Positions 25,036-33,450 of a DNA stretch of 56,857 nucleotides are shown in pieces. The stretch comes from Bacteroidales bacterium (GTDB taxonomy: Bacteria; Bacteroidota; Bacteroidia; Bacteroidales; UBA932), in the NCBI GenBank assembly GCA_017529425.1, contig JAFXNQ010000064.1:1-56857 (forward strand). Direction: 5' to 3'. Position 1 is the first letter of the stretch; each line of letters begins with the position of its first letter. The position numbers and the translations under genes are program-made. Under the pieces are notes generated by a model. That model had not been told where the DNA came from and made no database searches. It saw only the letters and a list, made by a program, of their open reading frames with translations.

Positions 25036-26279
25036 TACCTCAACATTTTAACAACCTTTTGCATCGCATCGCTAAAAATCTCTACCTCCTCTACCGTATT
25101 GTATGGCATCAGCGAAGCGCGTAACATACTGCCGCCACCTATGCGGTCTACTATCGGTTCTGCGCACATGTGCCCGCTGCGCAGCGCAACCCCCATCTTG
25201 TCCAGAAGGGTAGCTGCGTCCAGCGGATGCACCCCCTCTATGGTGAAGGTATAGAGCGGGATACGGTCGGCTGCCTCTTTCGCAGCCAGGAACAGCCCGT
25301 CAACAAAGCCCAGAGCCTTGTCCATCGCCGACATAAGGGCTTTCTCGTGAGTGCAAACCTGCTCATCCTCCGCGAGCGACGCGGCAAACTCCAGTGCCGG
25401 AGCCAGGCACGCTCCGCCAACGAAATTTGATGTTCCAGCCTCAAATTTAAGCGGAATGTCCGCGTATGTGGTCTTTTCAAAAGTCACCTTCTCCACCATG
25501 TCGCCTCCCCCCATAAACGGCGGGAGCTTTTCCAGCCACTCCCTCTTTCCATAAAGGACGCCAATGCCGGTGGGGGCATATATCTTATGCCCGGAGAATG
25601 CGTAAAAGTCGCAATCCAGCTCCTGTACGTCTACCCGCCTGTGTACGATTCCCTGAGCCCCGTCTATCAGCACAGGGATTCCCAGTGCGTGCGCCTCCAG
25701 GACCATCTCCCGCACCGGATTCACCACCCCGAGTATGTTGGAGGCGTGGGTTACTGCCACCATTTTCACTCCACGGCGCAAAGCGGCTCGGAATGCATCC
25801 AGGTCTATTGCGCCATCGTTGGCGGTATCTTTTCCGGCTCTGACCGGAACCACCTCCAGATGCGCTCCGACCTGGGCGCAGACCATCTGCCACGGAACCA
25901 GGTTGGAGTGATGTTCTGCCTCTGTTATGAGGATTCCGTCACCCTGGCCGATAAAGCCGCCGCGTGCCATGCACTGCGCCACCAGGTTGATGGCGGCAGT
26001 GGCTCCTGATGTGAGCACTATCTCATCCGGAGAAGCTGCATTGAGAAATTTTTGAGCCGCTGCGCGACCTTTCTCGTAAAAATCTGTAGCCTCGAAGCTT
26101 ATCGTATGAACCGCACGGTGGATATTTGCGTTGTGCCGCCGGCAGAGCTCGTCCTGCAAATCCAGGACGCAGCGGGGACGCTGACTGGTGGCCGCGTTGT
26201 CAAAATAGACCAGCGGCCGCCCCGCAACAGTGCGTGAAGCAAAGTCGAAATTATCCCTTATTTGCGACGGCGAATACAT
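25035..26279 (-). CDS. sufS: Cysteine desulfurase SufS
   Basis: SufS is the PLP enzyme that removes sulfur from cysteine as a persulfide. The 414-residue protein has the PLP lysine in FSGHKIYAPTG (K232), TEAEHHSNLVPWQ with the cofactor-stacking His, and the persulfide Cys in RSGHMCAEP (C372), the short type-II loop. It leads the sufS-sufE-DUF59-folK run. The scaffold genes sufBCD are not in this window and must lie elsewhere. Confidence 0.96.
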   Translation of the reverse strand: MYSPSQIRDNFDFASRTVAGRPLVYFDNAATSQRPRCVLDLQDELCRRHNANIHRAVHTISFEATDFYEKGRAAAQKFLNAASPDEIVLTSGATAAINLVAQCMARGGFIGQGDGILITEAEHHSNLVPWQMVCAQVGAHLEVVPVRAGKDTANDGAIDLDAFRAALRRGVKMVAVTHASNILGVVNPVREMVLEAHALGIPVLIDGAQGIVHRRVDVQELDCDFYAFSGHKIYAPTGIGVLYGKREWLEKLPPFMGGGDMVEKVTFEKTTYADIPLKFEAGTSNFVGGACLAPALEFAASLAEDEQVCTHEKALMSAMDKALGFVDGLFLAAKEAADRIPLYTFTIEGVHPLDAATLLDKMGVALRSGHMCAEPIVDRIGGGSMLRASLMPYNTVEEVEIFSDAMQKVVKMLR

Positions 26280-26312
26280 TTATCCAACTTATTTTCGTAA
26301 CTTTACAAACTG

Positions 26313-26320
26313 CAAAAGTA
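26313..26320 (-). promoter_or_regulatory. -7 box of sufS unit (TACTTTTG on minus)
   Basis: CAAAAGTA on the plus strand reads TACTTTTG on the minus strand, 33 bases before the sufS start, in the divergent gap with ruvA. Confidence 0.55.
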
Positions 26321-26338
26321 ATCATTTTTGTCAATTAT

Positions 26339-26926
26339 ATGTACGAATATATATATGGTAAGCTCACCGAGCTGAATCCTGCCGAGGCAATTGTGGAGGC
26401 GGGCGGTATCGGCTACAAGCTCCTCATCTCGCTGGGGACTTTCTCTGAGATAGAGCACTCCACCGGCGGGAATGTGAAACTTTATCTGTATCACCTTCTC
26501 CGTGAAGACGACGAAGCGCTCTACGGCTTTGCCGACAAGGACGAACGGGCGCTTTTCACCCTGCTCATCTCGGTGAGCGGCGTCGGCCCCGGCACCGCCA
26601 GGATGATGCTCAGCTCAATGAGCAGCGACGGCTTGCGGGAGGCGATAATAGGGGGAAATGTCGCCAAAATCAAGGCCATAAAGGGGATCGGCACCAAAAC
26701 GGCGGAGCGCATCATACTGGAGCTTAAGGATAAGGTGGTCAAGGGCGAGGGGCGGCAGGCGGCAGCTTTCGGCGTCAGCAGCGCGACCCGCGACGAAGCC
26801 TTCAACGCGCTCATCCTGCTGGGATTCTCAAAGCCAAATGTAGAAAAAGCCCTCGATATGGTTCTCAAGGAGGCACCTGGCATCAGCCTGGAGGATTTGA
26901 TAAAAAAATCCCTCAAAATCTTGTAA
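26339..26926 (+). CDS. ruvA: Holliday junction DNA helicase subunit RuvA
   Basis: RuvA binds four-way junctions and loads RuvB. The 195-residue protein opens MYEYIYGKLTELNPAEAIVE, the OB-fold start of the family, followed by the HhH region (LLISVSGVGPGTARMML; IKAIKGIGTKTAERIILELKD) and the C-terminal UBA-like domain that contacts RuvB (AFNALILLGFSKPNVEKAL). The frame is open from 26126, but the family begins at this ATG. RuvB is 11.6 kb away and not co-transcribed. Confidence 0.96.
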   Translation: MYEYIYGKLTELNPAEAIVEAGGIGYKLLISLGTFSEIEHSTGGNVKLYLYHLLREDDEALYGFADKDERALFTLLISVSGVGPGTARMMLSSMSSDGLREAIIGGNVAKIKAIKGIGTKTAERIILELKDKVVKGEGRQAAAFGVSSATRDEAFNALILLGFSKPNVEKALDMVLKEAPGISLEDLIKKSLKIL

Positions 26927-26951
26927 AGTCGTAATTTAATCCCTACATTTG
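26921..26951 (+). promoter_or_regulatory. gcvH promoter, TTG-N20-TACATTTG
   Basis: TTG at 26921-26923 and TACATTTG at 26944-26951 are 20 bases apart, an exact fit to the Bacteroidota consensus. The -33 box overlaps the end of ruvA. Confidence 0.75.
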
Positions 26952-26970
26952 TATCCAACATTGGACTAGT

Positions 26971-27345
26971 ATGTTCGTACCCGACGATTTATTATACACA
27001 AAAGACCACGAGTGGGCCAGGATAGAGGGTGATGTGGCAGTTGTGGGTATCACCGATTACGCGCAGGGAGAATTGGGGGACATTGTTTATCTGGATATCC
27101 CTTCCGTGGGTGAGTTTTTGAATGCCGGGGAGAAGTTTGGCGATATCGAGGCGGTTAAGACGGTGGCTGAGGCCTATATGCCCGTCAGTGGTGAGGTTGT
27201 AGAGTTCAACGAGGCCCTTGAGAGTGCGCCGGAACTGGTCAATGCAAGCCCCTATGACGAGGGGTGGATTGTTAAGATCAAGTTCTCCGATACGTCGGAA
27301 TTTGATAATTTGTTAAAAGCTGAAGAGTACAAGAAATCAGTTTAA
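26971..27345 (+). CDS. gcvH: Glycine cleavage system H protein
   Basis: GcvH carries the lipoyl arm that shuttles the aminomethyl group between the P, T and L proteins. The 124-residue protein matches the family along its length, with the lipoylated Lys in IEAVKTVAE (K63) and [18 protein letters not shown]. It is a single-gene unit here; gcvT and gcvP are not nearby. Confidence 0.97.
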   Translation: MFVPDDLLYTKDHEWARIEGDVAVVGITDYAQGELGDIVYLDIPSVGEFLNAGEKFGDIEAVKTVAEAYMPVSGEVVEFNEALESAPELVNASPYDEGWIVKIKFSDTSEFDNLLKAEEYKKSV

Positions 27346-27368
27346 CATTGAAAATTAAATGTGATGTG

Positions 27369-27418
27369 TTAAGCCCGCTGCCGTGACGGTATCGGGCTTA
27401 AGTTTTATATTTTTTTTA
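27369..27418 (+). terminator. Rho-independent terminator after gcvH
   Basis: TTAAGCCCG (27369-27377) pairs with CGGGCTTAA (27393-27401), with a small inner CCG/CGG pair, followed by a T-rich run. Confidence 0.85.
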
Positions 27419-27424
27419 TCTTTG
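27417..27424 (+). promoter_or_regulatory. -7 box of the acyl-CoA synthetase gene (TATCTTTG)
   Basis: TATCTTTG directly follows the gcvH terminator T-run and lies 22 bases before the ATG. Confidence 0.6.
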
Positions 27425-27446
27425 CCGCGGTTAATATATTTAGACC

Positions 27447-29216
27447 ATGGAAATCAAGCGTTTATTCGATTTCATCGAACACGTCCAAAAGGACCTTCCC
27501 TACAGGACCGACGTACTTGCCCGCCGTATAAAAGGTGAGTGGCACTATGTGAGCACAGACGAGTTTGTCCGTAACTCCTGGTCGGTTGCCAGAGGTCTGC
27601 TGGCAATGGGATACAAAAAAGGCACAAAGATTATTACCATAAGCAGTAACCGCCCCGAGTGGAATTTTATAGATATGGGCTCTGCGCTTGCAGGTATGAT
27701 ACACGTACCGGTATATGCCACCCTCAGTCACGACGATTATCTGTATATCTTCAACCACTCAGATGCGGAGGTCATATTCCTGGACAACCAGAAGGTTTAC
27801 GATAAACTCTCCCCGATTGTGAATGAAATGGACCACCCGGCGAAGGCGGTCCTGCTTGACGAGAGCGACAGTACCTTCTGCCTGCGCGACGTATGCAAGA
27901 AAGGCGACAGCGAAAAAGAGAAGTGGAATGCGGTTCTTGAGCAGAACAAGCGGGATATCAAGGATACGGAATGTGTTTCTATCGTGTACACTTCCGGTAC
28001 CACCGGCCGCCCCAAGGGGGTTATGCTCTCGCACCGCAACCTGGTGTTTGACGCACACGCACACGCCGTCCGCCACATAATGGATTACCGCCACATAGCA
28101 GTCAGCTTCCTGCCTCTCTGCCACGCATACGAGCGCACGATGATTTATGACAATCTTGAGCGCGGCATCCGCATCTATTATGCAGAGAACCTGAGTACCA
28201 TTCAGGCCGACATGGCCTCTTGCCATGCCGACTTTTTCTGCGGGGTCCCTCGCGTGCTGGAGATGATGTACGCCAAGTTTGAGGCGGCCGGACGGCAGCT
28301 CAAGGGCATCAAGCGCACGCTATACAACATGGCGTGGGATTTTGCCAACAAATTCGATCCCGATGACAACAATGCGATATACAAGGCCCGGCACACCTTC
28401 TACGACAAAGCCATCTACGCGCGCTGGCGCGAGGCCCTCGGCGGCCACAGGATGATTGTGGTGAGCGGCGGCAGCTCCATCCAGGAAAAGATTGTGCGTT
28501 GCTTCACCGCCGCAGGTTTCCAGCTTTGCGAGGGCTACGGCATGACCGAAACCTCCCCTGTGATAGCTGTGAACAACCCTGCCGACAGAATGATGATGAT
28601 AGGCACCGTGGGCCAGCCCATCGACGGCACCGACATCAAGTTCAGCGAAGAGGGGGAGATACTCACCCGCGGCCCGCATGTGATGATGGGTTACTACAAG
28701 GATCCCGGGCAGACCCGCGAGATTATCGACGAAGAGGGCTTCCTGCATACAGGAGACATCGGCTGCCTTGTGGATGGCCAATTCCTTAAGATTACCGACC
28801 GCAAGAAGGAGATGTTCAAGCTCAACAACGGCAAGTACATTGCTCCCCAGGCCATTGAGACCAAACTCAAGGAGAGTGAGTTCATTGAACAGTGCCTGGT
28901 TTTCGGTGAAAACCATAAGTACCCCTCCGCCATCATCATCCCCGACTTCAATGAGCTCAAGCTATATTGCAAGGAGTCGCATATCAAAGCCTCCTCTCAC
29001 GAGGAGATGCTGGCCAACAAGAAGATTCTTAACAAACTTCACAAGGAGGTTACCAAAGTCAACGAATGTCTCGCCACACACGAGCAGATACGCCGCGAAC
29101 AGTTCGTGGACGACGCCTGGACCATAGACAACGGGATGCTCTCACAGACCTTGAAGCTGAAACGCGCCAACATCACTAAAAAGTACGCAGAGCAGATGGA
29201 GAAGGCCTACGAGTAG
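27447..29216 (+). CDS. Long-chain acyl-CoA synthetase (AMP-binding family)
   Basis: The enzyme activates fatty acids to acyl-AMP and then acyl-CoA. The 589-residue protein shows the AMP-binding P-loop YTSGTTGRPKG at 181-191, the GYGMTET motif near 363-369, and HTGDIGCLVDGQFLKITDRKKEMFKLNNGKY as the hinge to the C-terminal domain. Length and the KLNNGKYIAPQ segment fit the FAA1/FadD15-like long-chain group. No signal peptide or membrane helix is seen. It forms a single unit ending at a terminator shared with mnmG. Confidence 0.9.
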   Translation: MEIKRLFDFIEHVQKDLPYRTDVLARRIKGEWHYVSTDEFVRNSWSVARGLLAMGYKKGTKIITISSNRPEWNFIDMGSALAGMIHVPVYATLSHDDYLYIFNHSDAEVIFLDNQKVYDKLSPIVNEMDHPAKAVLLDESDSTFCLRDVCKKGDSEKEKWNAVLEQNKRDIKDTECVSIVYTSGTTGRPKGVMLSHRNLVFDAHAHAVRHIMDYRHIAVSFLPLCHAYERTMIYDNLERGIRIYYAENLSTIQADMASCHADFFCGVPRVLEMMYAKFEAAGRQLKGIKRTLYNMAWDFANKFDPDDNNAIYKARHTFYDKAIYARWREALGGHRMIVVSGGSSIQEKIVRCFTAAGFQLCEGYGMTETSPVIAVNNPADRMMMIGTVGQPIDGTDIKFSEEGEILTRGPHVMMGYYKDPGQTREIIDEEGFLHTGDIGCLVDGQFLKITDRKKEMFKLNNGKYIAPQAIETKLKESEFIEQCLVFGENHKYPSAIIIPDFNELKLYCKESHIKASSHEEMLANKKILNKLHKEVTKVNECLATHEQIRREQFVDDAWTIDNGMLSQTLKLKRANITKKYAEQMEKAYE

Positions 29217-29219
29217 TTC

Positions 29220-29329
29220 CCGTGGCACCTTTGTCGCTCGCTATCAGCACATTACACAATGTCCCTTGCGCATTTTTACGCAAGGGACATTTGTTAAAAG
29301 GTTGGGTTACAGATGGTTGGGTGCCACGG
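29220..29329. terminator. Bidirectional terminator inside a 10-bp inverted repeat
   Basis: The inner stem TGTCCCTTGCG (29261 area) with CGCAAGGGACA ends both convergent genes. It is enclosed by an outer perfect inverted repeat, CCGTGGCACC (29220-29229) and GGTGCCACGG (29320-29329), which abuts the mnmG stop codon. Confidence 0.75.
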
Positions 29330-31201
29330 TTATCTGCCGAAGTAGACCAGCAGGACTGAGATGTCGGCGGGAGAGACTCCACTGATACGGGAGGCCTGCG
29401 CGATGGTGCGGGGCCTGTAGCGCTCCAGCTTGATGCGGCACTCTATGCTGAGCGAGCTTACCTTGCTGAAATCGAAATCTTCCGGTATCCGGATATTTTC
29501 CAGCCGCATTATCTTGTCGGCAAGGCGGCGCTCGCGGTCAATATAACCCTGATACTTCACGGCTATTTCAACCGCTTCCATAACCTCTGCATTGTCTATC
29601 TGCGTCACGGCGCCATCGGGGGCGGCTTTCAGCAAACCTTCCAGGGAGACACCCGGGCGGGAAAGCAGGTCGGCGATACGCTTGCGGTTCTCAATCGGAG
29701 CGCTGCCGACACTCTCCAGATAGCTGTTGGCCCTGGCCGGCGCAAGTGATACCTCTGAAAGTTCCTCCCGGTAGCGGTCTACAGCCTCGTATTTGGCAAT
29801 CATATCGTCGAACCGTTCGCGCGGGATCAGCCCAAGTTCAAAGCCCTTTGCTGTCAGCCGGCGGTCGGCGTTGTCCTGCCTGAGCAGAATGCGGTATTCT
29901 GCGCGGGAGGTGAACATCCTGTAGGGTTCATCCACCCCCTTGGTGATCAGGTCGTCTATCAGCACGCCTATGTACGCCTCGTCCCGCATCAGAATGAACG
30001 GCTCCGCTCTGCGGATTTTAAGCACAGCGTTGATGCCGGCCATAATTCCCTGAGCGGCCGCCTCTTCATAACCGGTCGTTCCGTTCACCTGCCCGGCCAG
30101 GAACAATCCTTCCACAAGCCGGCTTTCAAGGGACGCCTTCAGCTGCGACGGGTCAAAATAGTCGTATTCCACGGCGTAGGCTGGACGGAATATGCGGATA
30201 TCCTCAAATCCCTTGATTTCCCGTAACGCCCTGATTTGTATATCGGTAGGCAGAGAAGAGGAGAACCCCTGCAGATAATATTCGCAGGTATCCCACCCTT
30301 CTGGCTCCAGGAACAGCTGATGCGAGGTCTTGCCGGCAAACGTGCGCAACTTGTCCTCTATAGAGGGGCAGTAGCGCGGCCCGATGCCGGTAATCTTGCC
30401 GGTGAAAAGGGGCGAAAACTCAAATCCGCTGCGGAGGATATCGTGAACCCTTTCATTGGTGTGGACAATGTAGCACACCTTTTGAGGCCGGCCGTCCTGT
30501 ATCGCTGAAGGTTCGCGGCCAAAGGAGAATCTGGCGGGGAAGGCGTCGCCCTCCTGCACATCCAGCTTTGAAAGGTCTATGGAGCGGGTATCGATGCGTG
30601 GAGGGGTGCCGGTCTTCATGCGTCCGACAGAGATCCCGGCGTCGCGCAGCTGGTCGGCTATATGATAGCTGGCAAGCTCGCCGATACGGCCCCCTTCTGC
30701 ACTCTCTGTGCCGATGAACAACTTTCCGCCCAGGAATGTCCCGGCGGTAATAATCACGGCGCTGGCGGTAAAGGTTGTGCCCATCCGGGTGGTAACGGCG
30801 TTTACCCGTCCGCCTTCAATGGTGAGCGAAGCCACCGTATCCTGCCACATGTCCAGCTTGGGGGTACTTTCCAGCACACGCCGCCAGTTCAACGTGAACA
30901 GCGTTTTGTCGCACTGCGCGCGCGGGCTCCACATGGCGGGACCCTTGCTCTTGTTGAGCATCCGGAACTGAAGCGTGCTACGGTCGGTAACAATGCCGGT
31001 ATATCCGCCCAGGGCGTCTATCTCGCGCACAATTTGCCCTTTGGCAATGCCCCCCACGGCGGGATTGCAAGACATCTGTGCGATGCCGCGTATGTCCATC
31101 GTGACCAGCAGCGTGCGCGCACCCATGTTAGCGGCGGCGCAGGCCGCTTCGCAGCCGGCGTGTCCGGCCCCTACAACTATGACATCATAATCGTATCCCA
31201 T
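29330..31201 (-). CDS. mnmG: tRNA uridine-5-carboxymethylaminomethyl modification enzyme MnmG
   Basis: MnmG with MnmE modifies the wobble uridine of several tRNAs, using FAD. The 623-residue protein has the dinucleotide-binding motif VGAGHAGCEAA (10-20), the FAD contact CNPAVGGIAKG, the conserved FTSRAEYRILLRQDNAD region and the C-terminal helical domain that binds MnmE (VSSLSIECRIKLERYRP). Its start overlaps the 3' end of ybeY by 25 bases, so the two genes form an operon. Confidence 0.97.
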   Translation of the reverse strand: MGYDYDVIVVGAGHAGCEAACAAANMGARTLLVTMDIRGIAQMSCNPAVGGIAKGQIVREIDALGGYTGIVTDRSTLQFRMLNKSKGPAMWSPRAQCDKTLFTLNWRRVLESTPKLDMWQDTVASLTIEGGRVNAVTTRMGTTFTASAVIITAGTFLGGKLFIGTESAEGGRIGELASYHIADQLRDAGISVGRMKTGTPPRIDTRSIDLSKLDVQEGDAFPARFSFGREPSAIQDGRPQKVCYIVHTNERVHDILRSGFEFSPLFTGKITGIGPRYCPSIEDKLRTFAGKTSHQLFLEPEGWDTCEYYLQGFSSSLPTDIQIRALREIKGFEDIRIFRPAYAVEYDYFDPSQLKASLESRLVEGLFLAGQVNGTTGYEEAAAQGIMAGINAVLKIRRAEPFILMRDEAYIGVLIDDLITKGVDEPYRMFTSRAEYRILLRQDNADRRLTAKGFELGLIPRERFDDMIAKYEAVDRYREELSEVSLAPARANSYLESVGSAPIENRKRIADLLSRPGVSLEGLLKAAPDGAVTQIDNAEVMEAVEIAVKYQGYIDRERRLADKIMRLENIRIPEDFDFSKVSSLSIECRIKLERYRPRTIAQASRISGVSPADISVLLVYFGR

Positions 31202-31614
31202 TGTGCCAAAGCGGTATTTTCTGCCTCCCGCATCTTTTTCTGCTGCGACGCGGTATGGTCGTCAAAACCCATCAAGTGCAGCAGACCGTGTGCAATCACC
31301 CGCATGATTTCGCGTTCGAACCCCTCCCCATACTCTTCTCCGTTGGCACGCACGGTATCAACACTTATAAAGATGTCGCCGTCAAGACGCTTAGAGCAAG
31401 CGTCTTCTCGTGAATCAAAGGTGATAATGTCGGTGTAGTAATCGTGCCCGAGATACTGCCTGTTCATCTGGAGCAGATACTCGTCGTCACAGAATACATA
31501 ATTCAAGTCACCCGCTGAGAAACCATAGCCGGAAGCGACATTTTTTAACCACGATTTGATTTTGTTTTTCTGTTTGATATCAAAAGTGGTGTTTTCTTTA
31601 AAAAACGAAATCAT
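31177..31614 (-). CDS. ybeY: Endoribonuclease YbeY
   Basis: YbeY is a zinc-dependent RNase that matures the 3' end of 16S rRNA and aids ribosome quality control. The 145-residue protein has the signature HGLLHLMGFDDH at 109-120 (H109, H113 and H120 as likely metal ligands), preceded by YYTDIITFD and DGDIFIS. The third His is shifted by one residue from the HGxLHLxGYDH consensus, a variant that fits Bacteroidota members. It is the first gene of the ybeY-mnmG unit. Confidence 0.94.
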   Translation of the reverse strand: MISFFKENTTFDIKQKNKIKSWLKNVASGYGFSAGDLNYVFCDDEYLLQMNRQYLGHDYYTDIITFDSREDACSKRLDGDIFISVDTVRANGEEYGEGFEREIMRVIAHGLLHLMGFDDHTASQQKKMREAENTALAQWDTIMMS

Positions 31615-31618
31615 TTGT

Positions 31619-31626
31619 TAAATTTG
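31619..31626 (+). promoter_or_regulatory. -7 box of mdh (TAAATTTG)
   Basis: TAAATTTG on the plus strand lies 59 bases before the mdh ATG, giving a leader of about 50 bases. The matching minus-strand box for ybeY, TAATTTTG, is at 31646-31653, so the two promoters overlap head to head. Confidence 0.55.
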
Positions 31627-31645
31627 CGGGTTAAATAAAACAAGG

Positions 31646-31653
31646 CAAAATTA
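31646..31653 (-). promoter_or_regulatory. -7 box of ybeY-mnmG (TAATTTTG on minus)
   Basis: CAAAATTA on the plus strand; on the minus strand it is 31 bases before the ybeY start. Confidence 0.5.
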
Positions 31654-31685
31654 TCAAATAAATACACAACTTAAAACTAATTGAA

Positions 31686-32630
31686 ATGGCAAAAGTAACA
31701 GTTATCGGCGCCGGCAACGTAGGTGCAACAGTTGCCAACGCAATCGCACACAGCGGATGTGTTTCTGATCTGGTTCTCATCGACATCAAAGAGGGTCTGT
31801 CCGAGGGCAAGGCCATCGATATGATGCAGACAGCTAAACTGTACGGTTTCGACACCCGTATCAAAGGCGTCACCAACGACTACCCGGCCACTGCCGACAC
31901 TGATGTTATCGTAATCACCTCCGGTATCCCCCGCAAGCCCGGAATGACCCGCGAAGAACTCATCGGTGTCAACGCAGGCATCGTGAATTCTGTTGTAAAG
32001 GCTGCTGCACAGTACTCTCCCAACGCAATCTTCCTGATGATTGCAAACCCCATGGACACTATGACCTACCTCACATACAAGACCTCCGGTCTGCCCAAAA
32101 ACCGCGTTATCGGTATGGGCGGCCAGCTGGACAGCAGCCGTTTCTGCTACTATATCAGCCAGGCTACCGGCGCCGCTCCCAGCGATGTGGAAGGTATGGT
32201 AATCGGCGGCCATGGTGACACCACCATGATTCCCCTTATCAGCAAGGCTACCTACAAGGGACGCAAAGTCACCGACGTTGTGGACAAGGAGACTGCAGAG
32301 AAGATAGTTGCAGACACTATGGTTGGCGGTGCAACCCTCACCAAACTTCTGGGGACCAGCGCATGGTATGCTCCCGGTGCTGCTGCTGCATCTATGGTTA
32401 AATCCATGATTCTTGACCAGAAGAAGGTATTCCCCTGCTGCGTGGCTCTGGATGGCGAATATGGCAAGAATGACATCTGCATCGGCGTTCCTGCAGTTAT
32501 CGGCAAGAACGGTGTAGAGAAAGTGGTTGAACTTGACCTCACTGCAGAGGAAAAGGCCGCTTTTGACAAGAGCGCAGAAGCTGTAAGCAAGACCAACAAT
32601 GTCCTCAAAGAGATGGGGCTTGTTAAATAA
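31686..32630 (+). CDS. mdh: Malate dehydrogenase
   Basis: The enzyme interconverts malate and oxaloacetate with NAD and here probably feeds the reductive branch toward fumarate and succinate, together with the frdAB genes downstream. The 314-residue protein has the Rossmann motif GAGNVGATVANAIA (6-19), the substrate loop region SGIPRKPGMTREEL with two Arg, and the active-site His in IGGHGDTTM. The LDH-like form is the usual bacterial type. The acidic residue at the NAD-binding strand end (LIDIKEG) supports NAD use. Confidence 0.95.
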   Translation: MAKVTVIGAGNVGATVANAIAHSGCVSDLVLIDIKEGLSEGKAIDMMQTAKLYGFDTRIKGVTNDYPATADTDVIVITSGIPRKPGMTREELIGVNAGIVNSVVKAAAQYSPNAIFLMIANPMDTMTYLTYKTSGLPKNRVIGMGGQLDSSRFCYYISQATGAAPSDVEGMVIGGHGDTTMIPLISKATYKGRKVTDVVDKETAEKIVADTMVGGATLTKLLGTSAWYAPGAAAASMVKSMILDQKKVFPCCVALDGEYGKNDICIGVPAVIGKNGVEKVVELDLTAEEKAAFDKSAEAVSKTNNVLKEMGLVK

Positions 32631-32644
32631 TCTCAAAATATTTT

Positions 32645-32674
32645 TTGACAAATAAATTATTCTTGATAATTTTG
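32645..32674 (+). promoter_or_regulatory. Promoter of the TonB-like gene, TTG-N19-TAATTTTG
   Basis: TTG at 32645-32647 and TAATTTTG at 32667-32674 are 19 bases apart, matching the consensus; the ATG follows 23 bases later. Confidence 0.72.
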
Positions 32675-32697
32675 ACAATCAAAGAATAATACGCGCT

Positions 32698-33387
32698 ATG
32701 GAACTCAAAAAATCACCGAAAGCCGACCTTTCCAAAAGCTCAGCAATGTTTTTGGAAATCGGTCTTATCGCCGCCCTTGCAATTATTCTGCTCGCTTTTG
32801 AGTGGAAAACCGGCAATGTCAAGAAAGCAGAACTTGCTGCCAATGACGTAATTGCCGCAGAGGAGGAGATTATCCCCATCACCGAGGAGGAGAACATTGT
32901 ACGCCCCAAGATGCCTACAATCCCCATCCTTTCCGACGCCATCGATATCGTGGACGATGATATCAAGGTTGACGAAGAGATGTTCTCTTTTGAGGATAGT
33001 GAAGATCTCGGCGTAGATATGAACGACTATGGCTATGAAGTCGGCGAGGAATCGGTTGAAGATGAGGCTATCCCGTTCGCACTGGTAGAGCAGAAGCCTA
33101 TGTTCCAGGGCGGAGATGCAAACGCATTCTCCAAATGGGTAAACCAGCATCTGGCATATCCTGACATCGCCAAAGAGAACGGTATTCAGGGTCGTGTCAC
33201 CCTCCAGTTCACCGTCGGTACCGACGGTAAGGTCAGCGGAGTGAAAGTTCTCCGCGGCGTGGATCCTTCCCTCGACAAAGAGGCTGTGAGGGTCGTTTCG
33301 AGTTCGCCTAAATGGACTCCCGGAAAACAGCGTGACCGGCCGGTAAAGGTTACCTACACCTTCCCCGTGATTTTCCAGTTGAAATAG
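32698..33387 (+). CDS. TonB-family energy transducer
   Basis: The 229-residue protein has a short cytosolic N terminus, one membrane helix (about 18-36), an acidic linker (50-125) instead of the usual Pro-rich one, and a TonB C-terminal domain (residues 145-229: LAYPDIAKENGIQGRVTLQF ... PKWTPGKQRDRPVKVTYTFPV). Such proteins pass energy from ExbBD to outer-membrane transporters. No exbB/exbD lie nearby. The acidic linker is notable since Pro/Lys-rich spacers are more common. Confidence 0.87.
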   Translation: MELKKSPKADLSKSSAMFLEIGLIAALAIILLAFEWKTGNVKKAELAANDVIAAEEEIIPITEEENIVRPKMPTIPILSDAIDIVDDDIKVDEEMFSFEDSEDLGVDMNDYGYEVGEESVEDEAIPFALVEQKPMFQGGDANAFSKWVNQHLAYPDIAKENGIQGRVTLQFTVGTDGKVSGVKVLRGVDPSLDKEAVRVVSSSPKWTPGKQRDRPVKVTYTFPVIFQLK

Positions 33388-33406
33388 TATTTGTCAATAT
33401 TTTTAT

Positions 33407-33440
33407 AAAAGGTGGCCGGCAAAACCTGCCACCTTTTTTC
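33407..33440 (+). terminator. Rho-independent terminator after the TonB-like gene
   Basis: An A-run, GGTGGC (33411-33416) with GCCACC (33428-33433), and a T-run. It directly precedes hflX. Confidence 0.82.
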
Positions 33441-33450
33441 TTGAAACCAT

